Source: Caulobacter hibisci
GTDB lineage: Bacteria; Pseudomonadota; Alphaproteobacteria; Caulobacterales; Caulobacteraceae
Assembly (NCBI RefSeq): GCF_016135805.1
Contig: NZ_JADWOX010000014.1
Span: 1 to 64,000 of the forward strand
Direction of reading: 5' to 3'
DNA length: 64,000 nucleotides
In this document: in pieces, positions 27,021-37,865 of the stretch
Numbering within the stretch: the stretch's first letter is position 1
Layout of the letters: each line of letters opens with the position of its first letter
Translations under genes and position numbers: made by a program
Notes under the pieces: model-generated
Databases searched by the model: none
What the model was told of the DNA's origin: nothing
Seen by the model: only the letters and a program-made list of their open reading frames with translations

Positions 27021-28121
27021 ATGGTTGAGAAGCTCAGGGTCGGTCTGATCGGGGTCGGCATGATGGGCAACGAGCATCTGCGCAACCTCGAACTGATGCC
27101 CGACGCCCGCGTGGCGGCCATCGCCGACCCGACTCCAGGCTCGCTGGACTGGGCGCGGGCGACCCTGGGCGACAAGGCCGACGGCGTCGAGGCCTTCGCC
27201 GACGGCGCCGAGATGCTGGCCAAGGTCGAGCTCGACGCGGTGATCATCGTCTCGCCCAACTTCACCCACCGCAAGTTTCTGGAAGCGGCCTTGGCCACCA
27301 ATGTGGCGATCCTCTGCGAAAAGCCGCTGTGCAGCGATCTGGCCGACGCCCGCTGGGCGGCCGAGGCCGCCGATGCGCGCACGGCCAAGACCGGCGCCCT
27401 GTTCTGGACGGCGATGGAATACCGCTTCATGCCGCCGGCCGCCGAGTTCATCCGCCGCGTCCACGCCGGCGACGTCGGCAAGCTGGCCATGCTGTCGATC
27501 CGCGAGCACCGCTTTCCGTTCCTGGTCAAGGTGGGCGACTGGAACCGCTTCTCGGCCAATACCGGCGGCACCATGGTGGAGAAGTGCTGCCACTTCTTCG
27601 ACCTGATGCGCCTGATCGTGAAGGGCGAGCCGGTGTCGGTGTTCTGTTCGGGGGCCATGGACGTCAACCACCTGGACGAACGCTACGACGGCAAGACGCC
27701 GGACATCATCGACAACAGCTACACGGTCGTCGAGTTCGACAACGGCGTGCGGGCCATGCTGGACCTCTGCATGTTCGCCGAGGGCGTCGAGGAGCAGGAG
27801 ACCCTGACCGCGACCGGCTCGCAGGCACGCCTGGAGGCCCTGATCCCGCCGGGCGACCTGGTCTTCGCCCCGCGCGTGCCCCTGGGCGCGCCCAAGAAGG
27901 TGGTCCGCGAGCACGTGCCGGTCGACGAGGCGGCGATGAAGGCGGGCACGCACCATGGCTCGACCTTCTACCAGCTTCGGGCCTTCCTCGATGCGGTGCG
28001 CGACGGTGGAACCGCCGTGGTGACAGCCCGCGACGGCCTGATGGCCGTAGCCATCGGAACCGCCGCCGAGATCAGCGCCCGCGAGAAGCGGGTGGTGACG
28101 CTGGCTGAACTGGGGTTCTGA
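27021..28121 (+). CDS. Gfo/Idh/MocA-family oxidoreductase
   Basis: 366 residues from MVEKLRVGLIGVGMMGNEHLRNLE, preceded by GGGGGA. Rossmann fold at 1-120 with GVGMMG and the diagnostic AILCEKPLCSD (catalytic Lys of the EKP motif). The C-terminal alpha/beta dimerisation domain includes GGTMVEKCCHFFDLMRLIV, with the His pair region of inositol- and sugar-type dehydrogenases. It oxidises or reduces a sugar or cyclitol with NAD(P). Divergent from the AKR/LLM pair. Substrate not determinable. Confidence 0.88.
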   Translation: MVEKLRVGLIGVGMMGNEHLRNLELMPDARVAAIADPTPGSLDWARATLGDKADGVEAFADGAEMLAKVELDAVIIVSPNFTHRKFLEAALATNVAILCEKPLCSDLADARWAAEAADARTAKTGALFWTAMEYRFMPPAAEFIRRVHAGDVGKLAMLSIREHRFPFLVKVGDWNRFSANTGGTMVEKCCHFFDLMRLIVKGEPVSVFCSGAMDVNHLDERYDGKTPDIIDNSYTVVEFDNGVRAMLDLCMFAEGVEEQETLTATGSQARLEALIPPGDLVFAPRVPLGAPKKVVREHVPVDEAAMKAGTHHGSTFYQLRAFLDAVRDGGTAVVTARDGLMAVAIGTAAEISAREKRVVTLAELGF

Positions 28122-28136
28122 GAAACTCTCTTACTC

Positions 28137-28269
28137 CCGTCATTCCCGCCCTCGTGGCGGGAAACCCTCTTTCAGCCGCAGGTGCGAGTGAAGCGGACCG
28201 CCTGCGGTCCGCCGCATTTTCACATGCGAGCGGACCCAGGGGTTCCCGCCACAAGGGCGGGAAAGACGG
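28137..28269. repeat. MITE-like nested inverted repeat
   Basis: Outer arms at 28137-28167 and 28240-28269 are about 30 bases each and nearly perfect reverse complements (core CCCGCC-N4-GGCGGGAA). Inside is a perfect 9-bp hairpin, GCGGACCGC-CT-GCGGTCCGC (28193-28212). It fills almost the whole gap between the Gfo/Idh/MocA stop and the TBDR stop. It encodes no protein and I see no second copy in the window. It could be a REP/MITE-type element that also acts as a bidirectional terminator. Confidence 0.75.
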
Positions 28270-28287
28270 CAAGTTGGGAGAGGGCCC

Positions 28288-30536
<2,249 letters not shown>

Positions 30537-30660
30537 GGCATATCCCCAAGGGCCGGCGTTCGGCGTCGGCTTCCAGGGACAGGTTCCTATTCCTACTAAT
30601 CCAGTGGGAGTACGAAGATATTCTTGGTCGACCCTCGGATTTCCTTAAGCCGCCAGAGGG

Positions 30661-32244
30661 TTACCCAACGTCATCGACGGTCGGGCGCGCCTTCAGCAGC
30701 ACCGCCGGGAAGTCGGCCGGAACCGCGCCGTCGGCGTCGCGCAACAGATGACGGCCGCCCAGCGGCAATGGCAGCGGGATCGACAGGCCGTCCTGCTCCT
30801 CCAGCCGCTGGAACAGCCGCTCGGTCAGCCGCGCGACCACCGCCTCGTGGCCTGGGCTGTGGATCAGGTTCACCGTCTCGTTGGGGTCGGCCTGCAGGTC
30901 GTAGAGTTCGTCGATGTCCCAGACGCCGTGATAGTGGATGTACTTGTAGCGGTCCTGGCGGATGGCGTGGACCGTCGGGGTCTGCGGGAAATTGCGCTCC
31001 CAGTAGTATTCGTAGAGCAGCTCGGTGCGCCACGGCACGTCCTCGCCGCGGGTCAGGGGCAGCATGTCCTGCCCTTGCAGGCCCTCGGGCGTCTCCAGGC
31101 CGGCGACGGCCAGCAGGGTCGGAGCGACGTCGAGATTGGCCACCACCTGCTCGACCACCGTCCCGCCGGGGAACAGCTCAGGACAGCGGGCCAGCATCGG
31201 GATGCGCATCGACTCCTCATAGGCCGTGCGCTTGTCGATCAGGCCGTGCTCGCCAAAGGCAAAGCCGTTGTCGCCCATGTAGAGCACCAGCGTGCTGTCG
31301 AGTTCGCCCTTGGCCTCCAGGTGGTCGAGCACCCGGCCGATGCCCTCGTCGACCGACAGCATCGTCTCGGCATAGCGCTTGTAGTAGTGCGCCAGGTCCA
31401 GGTTGGTGTGGTACGGGAAATCGGCCCCGTGCCAGCTGTTGCGCTGGTTCTTGACCCAGACCGGCTGCCCCTGGGACTGCTCGTCCGAAAGGTTCAGGCT
31501 CTCCGGATAGCGGAACTCGGCGCCGTCGTAGCGGCCCAGATGGCGCGGCGCGGGGATGAACTCGGCGTGCACGGCCTTGTGGGCCAGGAACAGCAGCCAG
31601 GGCTTGTCGCCCTCGCGGGCCTCGAGCCAGTCCATGGCGTAGTCGGTCAGCTCGTCGGTCAGGTAGCCTTTCTGGGGCACCCGCTCGCCGTTGACGTTCA
31701 GACCGTCGCCGTTGGGCCAGTAGTCGCCCTGGCCCTTGAAGCTGATCCAGTGGTCGAAGCCGCGCTGCGGGTCGTCGCCCTCGACGCCCATGTGCCACTT
31801 GCCGATGAAGGCGGTCTCGTAGCCGGCCGCTTGCAGGTATTCCGGGAAGAAGGTCACGTCCGGCCGGATCGGGTGGTTGTTGTCCACCACCCGGTGCTGG
31901 TGGGCGTAGAGGCCGGTGAAGATGGTCGCGCGCGAGGGCGAGCACAGGGCCGTGGTGACGAAGGCGTTCTTGAAGTGCGCGCCCTCGGCCGCCAGCCGGT
32001 CGAGCACAGGCGTCTCGACGAAGGGCTGGGCGCCGGTGAAGCCCATGGCGTCGAAGCGATGGTCGTCTGTCAGCACGACGACGATGTTGCGCGGCTTCAC
32101 GCCGGGCTTGGGCTTGAGGACGAGGTCCTTGGGTTCGGGCGCGGCGCCCTCCCCCTCCGCCGCGTCCCAGGAAACGGCGTGGAACGGCTTGTCCAGGCCC
32201 TCGGCCGCGAGCAGCACGCCACGGGTGGTGGTGTCTTGCGTCAT
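30661..32244 (-). CDS. Sulfatase (formylglycine-dependent, S1 family)
   Basis: 527 residues from the ATG with GGGAG ahead. IVVVLTDDHRFDAMG supplies metal Asp60/Asp61. Cys101 in ALCSPSRATIFTG is the C-x-P-S-R site converted to formylglycine. Other marks: FIGKWHMG, HKAVHAEFIPAPRH, YMGDNGFAFGEHGLIDKR, and the C-terminal NETVNLIHSP. No clear signal peptide; the first 50 residues are an unusual acidic/Pro stretch. It hydrolyses sulfate esters, probably of a glycan. 14 bases after the MFS gene, so co-transcribed; the maturase is not in the window. Confidence 0.92.
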   Translation of the reverse strand: MTQDTTTRGVLLAAEGLDKPFHAVSWDAAEGEGAAPEPKDLVLKPKPGVKPRNIVVVLTDDHRFDAMGFTGAQPFVETPVLDRLAAEGAHFKNAFVTTALCSPSRATIFTGLYAHQHRVVDNNHPIRPDVTFFPEYLQAAGYETAFIGKWHMGVEGDDPQRGFDHWISFKGQGDYWPNGDGLNVNGERVPQKGYLTDELTDYAMDWLEAREGDKPWLLFLAHKAVHAEFIPAPRHLGRYDGAEFRYPESLNLSDEQSQGQPVWVKNQRNSWHGADFPYHTNLDLAHYYKRYAETMLSVDEGIGRVLDHLEAKGELDSTLVLYMGDNGFAFGEHGLIDKRTAYEESMRIPMLARCPELFPGGTVVEQVVANLDVAPTLLAVAGLETPEGLQGQDMLPLTRGEDVPWRTELLYEYYWERNFPQTPTVHAIRQDRYKYIHYHGVWDIDELYDLQADPNETVNLIHSPGHEAVVARLTERLFQRLEEQDGLSIPLPLPLGGRHLLRDADGAVPADFPAVLLKARPTVDDVG

Positions 32245-32258
32245 CGTCGATCTCCCGC

Positions 32259-33500
32259 TCAGGCCTGGGCCGTCTCGAGACGGGGCACGAAGACCTGCAG
32301 CCAGGCCACGGCGATCAGGTACGAGACGGCGGCGATGGCCAGCAGTGGCAGGTAGCCCGCGCCCCGTTGCAGCAGCTCGCCGGCCAGCAGCACGATGCCC
32401 ATGCCGGCGAGATTGCCGCAGAAGGCGCCGAAGCTGGTCACCGAGCCGACCCGGTCCTTGGGCGTGATGTCGGCGATGGTGGCGAACATGTTGGTCGAGA
32501 AGCCCTGGTGCGCGGCCAGGGTCAGGCCCAGCAGCAGCACCGCCAGCCAGTAATTGTCGACCAGCACCGCCAGCGGCACGGGCGTGACCAGCAGGGCGCA
32601 GACCAGCATCGAGCCCTTGCGCACGGTGTTGATCGACAGGCCCCGGGCCAGCAGCCGCGAGGCGATCCAGCCGGAGAACACCGAACCGACGGCGGCGAAG
32701 CCGTAGACCACGGCCAGGGGCTTGCCGATGTCGTGCATGCCGACATGGAACACCCGGTGGAAGAAGTCCGGCGCCCAGAACAGCAGCAGCCACCAGACCT
32801 GGTCCGACAGGGCCTTGGCCCCGGCCACGCCCCAGGTGCGACGGTCCGACAGCAGCACCTTCAAGCCGATCTTGCCTTGGGCTTCGACGGGTTTGGGCTC
32901 GGGCGCCAAGGGCAGGCCGCGCGTGGAGACGAACCATAGGGCCACCCACAGGAAGCCCAGCGCCCCGACGATCACGAACGAGGCCCGCCAGCCGACCACC
33001 GCCGACAGCAACGGAAGCAGCAGCGGCGTGACGATCGCCCCGATGTTGGAGGCGCCGTTGGAGATGCCGAACGCCACCGACCGCATCCGCGCCGAGAACA
33101 GCGCGCCGATGGTCTTCACATAGGACGGCGTGCCCATGGATTCCGTCGCGCCCAGGGCCACACGGGCGGCCGAGAACTGCAGCATGGTGTTGGCCCCGCC
33201 GTGGGCCATGGCCGCCAGGCTCCAGGTCGCCACCCCGACGGGTGCGGCCCACTTCACGCCCAGCTTGTCGACGATGCCGCCGGTGAACAGGAAGGCGATC
33301 GCCGCCGAGAACTGGAACAGTGAGGCCAGGCGGCCGTAGTCGGCGTCGCTCCAGCCCATGTCCTGCTCGATGATCGGCTTGAGCACCGCGATCACCTGTC
33401 GGTCCACGTAGTTGAGGATGCCGGCGAAGATGATCAGGCCCAGCAGCAGCCAGCGGCGGCGCTCGGCCGCGGTCTGCGGCGCGGATGCGGCGTCGGTCAT
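32259..33500 (-). CDS. MFS transporter, sugar-acid (ACS) type
   Basis: 413 residues from MTDAASAPQTAAERRRW with GGAGATCG ahead. About 12 membrane segments. ILNYVDRQVIAVLKPIIEQDMGWSDADYGRLASLFQFS and FSAARVALGATESMGTPSYVKTIGALF are typical of anion:cation symporters related to ExuT. It heads an operon with the sulfatase, and probably the broken TBDR, so its likely substrate is a desulfated sugar or sugar acid (inference). Confidence 0.88.
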   Translation of the reverse strand: MTDAASAPQTAAERRRWLLLGLIIFAGILNYVDRQVIAVLKPIIEQDMGWSDADYGRLASLFQFSAAIAFLFTGGIVDKLGVKWAAPVGVATWSLAAMAHGGANTMLQFSAARVALGATESMGTPSYVKTIGALFSARMRSVAFGISNGASNIGAIVTPLLLPLLSAVVGWRASFVIVGALGFLWVALWFVSTRGLPLAPEPKPVEAQGKIGLKVLLSDRRTWGVAGAKALSDQVWWLLLFWAPDFFHRVFHVGMHDIGKPLAVVYGFAAVGSVFSGWIASRLLARGLSINTVRKGSMLVCALLVTPVPLAVLVDNYWLAVLLLGLTLAAHQGFSTNMFATIADITPKDRVGSVTSFGAFCGNLAGMGIVLLAGELLQRGAGYLPLLAIAAVSYLIAVAWLQVFVPRLETAQA

Positions 33501-33789
33501 CGAACGATCTCCAAACTCCGCCAAACCCGACGGCAACGCTAGGATTTACGCCTTAGACGAGGGCGCGGGACGCCGGTCGCCAGAATTTCTGGACGCCCTG
33601 CCAGTTCGCACAAGTCCTGAAACCGGCGCCAAGCTTTACCGGCGGCAATATCCGACATGAGAACACCGCGTTGGTCGCCGCCGCGGGGCGAGGTCTAGCG
33701 TCTTCAAGCGCCGCGACGCCCCAAGGACGCGTTAGCTCACCCTCCCCCTCCCGATCGCAACCAGAGCCGACCACAGAAAGCTCGACGTC

Positions 33790-35007
33790 ATGTTCCGTCC
33801 CCTTCTTCTCGCCACCGCCGGCCTGCTGGCCCTGGGATGCGCCGGCGCGTCCCACGCCGCCGATATCGACGCCAAGGCGGTCCACGCCCGCGCCCTGGTG
33901 CTCGACAGCCACGTGGACGTGCCCCAGGACCTGGGCGTCGGCGCCCACGAGGCCGCGACCGACGGCGACGGCCAGGTCGACCTGCCCAAGCTCGAGCGCG
34001 GCGGGGTCGACGCGGCGGTGCTGGCGGTGTTCGTCTTGCAGGGCCCGCGCACGCCCGAAGGCTATGCCAAGGCCCGCAAGGACGCCGACGCCAAGCTGGC
34101 GGCCATCCGAGGCGTGGCCGAGCATCATCCCGACCGCGCCGTGCTGGCCTTGAAGGCCGCCGACGTCGAGACCGCCGCCAAGGCCGGCAAGCGGGCGATC
34201 ATCGTCGGCTTCCTCAACGCCTACCCGTTCGGCGAAGATCTGGCGCCGATCGACGCCTACTACGCGGCCGGGGTGCGCAGCTTCGGCTTCGTCCATGCCG
34301 GCAACAACGCCTTCGCCGATTCCTCGCGCCCGAGCGGCGGGACCAAGGTCGAATGGGGCGGGCTGTCGCCGCTGGGCAAGCAGGCGGTGACCAAGCTCAA
34401 CGGCCTGGGCGTGATCATCGACGTCTCGCAGCTGACGCCAGACGGGGTGAAGCAGGTGCTGGCGCTGAGCCGCGCGCCGGTCGTCGCCAGCCACTCGGGC
34501 GTGCAGGGCGTGGTCGACAGCCCGCGCAACCTGTCGGACGCCGAGCTAGACGCCATCGCCGCCAAGGGCGGGGTCGTGCAGATCGTCGCCTTCGGTCCCT
34601 ACCTCGTAAAGCCCGGCCCCGACTTCCAGCCCAAGGTCGCGGCCCTGCGCACGCAGTACGGCCTACCGGCCGCCTATGTCCGCACCGCCGACGGGACCGA
34701 GGCGCTGTCGCCGGACAAGCGGCTGGACTACAGCCACGCCGTCAACGCCCTGCTGCCCAAGGCGACGGTCAAGGACCTGGTCGATTCCGTCGACTATGCG
34801 GTCAAGCGCGTGGGCGTCGACCACGTGGGCCTGTCGTCGGACTTCAACCACGGCGGCGGCGTCGTCGGCTGGACCAATGAGGGCGAGGCCGCAAACGTCA
34901 CCGCCGAACTGCTCAAGCACGGCTATTCCGAAACCGACATCGACAAGCTGTGGGGCGGCAACTACCTGCGCGTCTTCCGCGCCGTCGAACAGGTCGCCAG
35001 CCGCTAG
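33790..35007 (+). CDS. Membrane dipeptidase, peptidase family M19
   Basis: 405 residues with export signal MFRPLLLATAGLLALGCAGASHA (LGCA could also be a lipobox). Zinc motif LVLDSHVDVPQDL (His-x-Asp), VVASHSGVQGVVDSPRNLSD (His), HVGLSSDFNHGGG (Asp). The stretch that normally carries the bridging Glu reads IIVGFLNAYPFGEDL, with Asn in that place, as I recall for a subset of bacterial M19 proteins. The substrate may be a dipeptide, a D-amino-acid dipeptide or a lactone. The 289-base gap before it (33501-33789) is a divergent promoter region without recognisable sites. Confidence 0.88.
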   Translation: MFRPLLLATAGLLALGCAGASHAADIDAKAVHARALVLDSHVDVPQDLGVGAHEAATDGDGQVDLPKLERGGVDAAVLAVFVLQGPRTPEGYAKARKDADAKLAAIRGVAEHHPDRAVLALKAADVETAAKAGKRAIIVGFLNAYPFGEDLAPIDAYYAAGVRSFGFVHAGNNAFADSSRPSGGTKVEWGGLSPLGKQAVTKLNGLGVIIDVSQLTPDGVKQVLALSRAPVVASHSGVQGVVDSPRNLSDAELDAIAAKGGVVQIVAFGPYLVKPGPDFQPKVAALRTQYGLPAAYVRTADGTEALSPDKRLDYSHAVNALLPKATVKDLVDSVDYAVKRVGVDHVGLSSDFNHGGGVVGWTNEGEAANVTAELLKHGYSETDIDKLWGGNYLRVFRAVEQVASR

Positions 35008-35033
35008 GCTTCACGACACGCCGCGAGGATCGG

Positions 35034-35059
35034 GAAGGCCGGGCGCACGTCCGGCCTTC
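35034..35059 (+). terminator. Hairpin after the M19 dipeptidase gene
   Basis: GAAGGCCGG and CCGGCCTTC, perfect 9-bp arms with an 8-base loop, 26 bases after the stop. The remaining gap to 35302 has no recognisable gene. Confidence 0.6.
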
Positions 35060-35302
35060 TCGGCGTCAGGGCTTCGCAGCCGTCATGACTCCAAGAATTT
35101 AGACGCTGTTTCGTGCGGTCGCCCAGACTTCGCTCACGTGGTGATGGCGGCGCCCAACACGGCGGCACAACGTCGTTCTCCAGGCGACGAGGCGGAGCTT
35201 CCGCCCTAAAAGGATTGCCGCCAACAAACTGAAATTTCGAGATGCACACCTCCGGCCCCTCGGCCGGCAAGAAAAAGCAAAGAACAAAGAGCGGGGCCGG
35301 AC

Positions 35303-36883
35303 ATGGACGGGGTTCTGACGCGTCGTCGGTTTTTCGAGAGTCTGGCCGCCTATGGCGGGGTGTCGCTGGCCATGGCCGGCATGGACGCCCTGGGCTACGG
35401 CTTCGGTTCGGCCCAGGCCGCCCCGCCCACGCTAGAGGGCGGCGGCAAGGGGACAAAGGTCGTGGTGCTGGGCGCGGGCCTGGCGGGCCTGACCGCCGCC
35501 TACGAGCTGACCAAGCACGGCTACGAGGTGCAGGTCCTGGAGGCCCGCGAGTTCGCCGGCGGCCGATGCCAGACCGCGCGCAATGGCTTTCGCCACGTCG
35601 ACCTGAACGGCAACGACCAGACCTGCCAGTTCGACGAGGGCCTCTACATCAACCACGGCCCCTGGCGGATCCCGTACCATCACCGCTCGACCCTGCACTA
35701 CACCAAGCTGCTGGGCGTGCCGCTGGAGAGCTTCGTCAACGACAACGACGCGGCCTATGTCTATTTCGAGAAGGGCGACGGCCCGCTGAAGGGCAAGCCT
35801 GTCCGCAAGGGCGAGATCGCCGCCGACGCCCGCGGCCACGCCGCCGAGCTGATCGCCAAGGTCGCCGCTAAGGGCGGTCTGGACAGCGCCCTGACCGCCG
35901 AGGATCGCGACCTGTTCGTCGCCTACATGGTCAACGAGGGCCGCCTGTCGGCGACGGACCTGGCCTATACCGGCACGGAAGGTCGCGGCTTCGACGTGCA
36001 GCCCGGCGCCGGCGTCTCGCCGGGTCCCGGCAAGCCCTCCACGCCGCGCAGCCTGGCCGACGTGCTGCATTCGGGCGCCTGGCAGACCCTGACCTCTGTG
36101 ACCGGCTACGAGCAGCAGCGCACCATGCTGCAGCCGATCGGCGGCATGGACCAGATCGCCAAGGCCTTCGAGCGCAAGGTCGGCGGGCTGATCCGCTATT
36201 CCTGCGTGGTCGAGACCATCCGCCAGGACGCCAAGGGCGTGAAGATCGGCTATCGCGACGCCTTGGGCCAGAAGACCGAGGTCGCCGCCGACTACTGCAT
36301 CTGCACCATCCCGCTCAGCGTGCTGCGAGGGATCGACCTGCAGGCGTCGAAGCCGTTCAAGGCGGCGATGGAGGGCGTGGCCTATGCGCCGGTCAACAAG
36401 ATCGGCCTGCAGATGAAGCGGCGGTTCTGGGAAGAGGACCACTTCATCTACGGCGGCCACGTCTACAACGACATGCCCGGCGTCGGCACGATCAGCCTGC
36501 CCTCCAGCGGCTGGCAATCGCAGAAGGGCGTGCTGCTCGGCTACTATTCGTTCGGCGCCGAGGCGGCGAAGATCAGCGCCAAGAGCCCGGCCGACCGCGC
36601 CGCCTTCGCCGTCGCCGCCGGCCAGAAGGTTTTCCCCGAATACGCCGAGAACTACGAGAACGCCTTCTCCTTCTGCTGGCACCTGGCCGAGCACAATCTG
36701 GGCGGCTGGGCCGAGTGGAGCGAGGACGGCCGCAAGACCGCCTATCCCGTGCTGTGCGAACCCGACGGCCGGCTCTATCTGGCCGGCGAGCACCTCAGCT
36801 ACCTTGGCGGCTGGCAGGCCGGAGCCATCGAGTCGGCCTGGCAGCAGATCGGCAAGCTGCACGCCCGCGTCCGCGCCGCCTGA
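35303..36883 (+). CDS. Tat-exported flavin amine oxidase
   Basis: 526 residues. Twin-arginine signal LTRRRFFESLAAYGG...AQAA shows folded export with FAD bound. FAD Rossmann motif VVVLGAGLAGLTAAYELTKHGYEVQVLEAREFAGGRC (about 52-87), a mid-protein flavin region IGGMDQIAKAFERKVGG, and the C-terminal FAD-contact LYLAGEHLSYLGGWQAGAIESAW. It belongs to the monoamine oxidase/NicA2/L-amino-acid oxidase superfamily and oxidises an amine to an imine. A cytochrome c gene follows after 25 bases and a RidA gene after that, so the electron acceptor is probably the cytochrome rather than oxygen (inference). Confidence 0.9.
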   Translation: MDGVLTRRRFFESLAAYGGVSLAMAGMDALGYGFGSAQAAPPTLEGGGKGTKVVVLGAGLAGLTAAYELTKHGYEVQVLEAREFAGGRCQTARNGFRHVDLNGNDQTCQFDEGLYINHGPWRIPYHHRSTLHYTKLLGVPLESFVNDNDAAYVYFEKGDGPLKGKPVRKGEIAADARGHAAELIAKVAAKGGLDSALTAEDRDLFVAYMVNEGRLSATDLAYTGTEGRGFDVQPGAGVSPGPGKPSTPRSLADVLHSGAWQTLTSVTGYEQQRTMLQPIGGMDQIAKAFERKVGGLIRYSCVVETIRQDAKGVKIGYRDALGQKTEVAADYCICTIPLSVLRGIDLQASKPFKAAMEGVAYAPVNKIGLQMKRRFWEEDHFIYGGHVYNDMPGVGTISLPSSGWQSQKGVLLGYYSFGAEAAKISAKSPADRAAFAVAAGQKVFPEYAENYENAFSFCWHLAEHNLGGWAEWSEDGRKTAYPVLCEPDGRLYLAGEHLSYLGGWQAGAIESAWQQIGKLHARVRAA

Positions 36884-36908
36884 TCCACTTCGACCTCGGG
36901 GAGACTTG

Positions 36909-37301
36909 ATGCTTCGCAACACCATCTTCGCCACCCTGGTCCTGACCGCCGCCGCTTCGCCCGTCTGGGCCGCGCCGCAATCGGGCCAGACCCTCTACGC
37001 CGACAATTGTTCGGCCTGTCACCAGGTGACCGGCAAGGGCGTCAAGGGCGCCTTCCCGACCCTGGTCGGCGCGCCGATCGTCCAGGGCGACGGCAAGCTC
37101 ATGGCCGGCGTCGTGCTGAACGGCCGGGCCGGCATGCCCGCCTTCAAGGACGACCTGTCCGACGCCGACCTGACCGGCATCCTGAACTATGTGCGCGGCG
37201 CCTGGGGCAACAAGGGCAAGCCGGTCAGCTTCGCCGACGTCGCTTCTGCCCGCGCCCAGTCGAACGCCAAGGCCAAAGCCCGCGGCCTGCAGGCCCACTA
37301 A
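36909..37301 (+). CDS. Periplasmic class I cytochrome c
   Basis: 130 residues. Sec signal MLRNTIFATLVLTAAASPVWA, one haem site CSACH near residue 36 and the distal Met in NGRAGMPAFKDDLSDADLTGILNYVRGAWGN. Small soluble electron carrier, close to the nicotine-oxidase and alcohol-dehydrogenase associated cytochromes. It lies 25 bases after the amine oxidase and 28 before the RidA gene; most likely it takes electrons from the flavoenzyme and passes them to the respiratory chain. Confidence 0.92.
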   Translation: MLRNTIFATLVLTAAASPVWAAPQSGQTLYADNCSACHQVTGKGVKGAFPTLVGAPIVQGDGKLMAGVVLNGRAGMPAFKDDLSDADLTGILNYVRGAWGNKGKPVSFADVASARAQSNAKAKARGLQAH

Positions 37302-37329
37302 AGATCACAAGACCAAGAAGGAAACGCCG

Positions 37330-37824
37330 ATGAAACGCCTCGCCCTGCTTGCCGCGGTTCTTGCCGCCGGCGCCGCCCCCCTCGCCGCTCACGCCGAGGA
37401 CGTTGTTCGCGGCGGTGATCCCAAGTCACCGATCGCCAGCGTGGTCACCGTGCCCGCCGGCTACGACATGATCTATGTCAGCGGCATGGTCCCACCGGTG
37501 ATCGACGACAAGGCCGTGGGCGTGGCCAAGTTCGGCGACACCAAGACCCAGACCATCGGCGTCATCAAGCGGCTGGAAGAGGCCCTGAAAAGCCAGGGGG
37601 CCAGCCTGTCGGACGTGGTGATGATGCGGGTCCTGCTGGTCGGCGATCCGGCCAAGGACGGCAAGATGGACTTCGCCGGCATGATGGAGGGCTACAAGAC
37701 CTTCTTCGGCACGGCCGAGCAGCCCAACAAGCCCTCGCGCATCACCAGCCAGGTCTCGGCCCTGGTCGCAGATGGCATGCTGGTCGAGATCGAGGTCCAG
37801 GCCGCGCGCAAGCCGAAGAAGTAG
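37330..37824 (+). CDS. Exported RidA-family protein (imine/enamine deaminase)
   Basis: 164 residues with signal MKRLALLAAVLAAGAAPLAAHAE, unusual because RidA is normally cytosolic. YjgF/RidA fold: MIYVSGMVPP, IGVIKRLEEALKSQGASLSDVVMMRVLLV, FFGTAEQPNKPSRITSQVSALVADGMLVEIEVQAA. The Arg in PSRITSQV matches RidA's substrate-binding Arg and the Glu in EIEVQA the second conserved residue. It should hydrolyse the imine made by the neighbouring amine oxidase, in the periplasm (inference). Confidence 0.9.
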   Translation: MKRLALLAAVLAAGAAPLAAHAEDVVRGGDPKSPIASVVTVPAGYDMIYVSGMVPPVIDDKAVGVAKFGDTKTQTIGVIKRLEEALKSQGASLSDVVMMRVLLVGDPAKDGKMDFAGMMEGYKTFFGTAEQPNKPSRITSQVSALVADGMLVEIEVQAARKPKK

Positions 37825-37865
37825 AGGATCGACACGGCCACAATTTTCAGGACTTGCGGGGCGTC

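Noticed and set aside
30661..33252. Apparent MFS-sulfatase fusion frame
   Set aside because: The upstream 336 codons are an out-of-frame reading of the MFS gene; the sulfatase has its own ATG and ribosome site at 32244.
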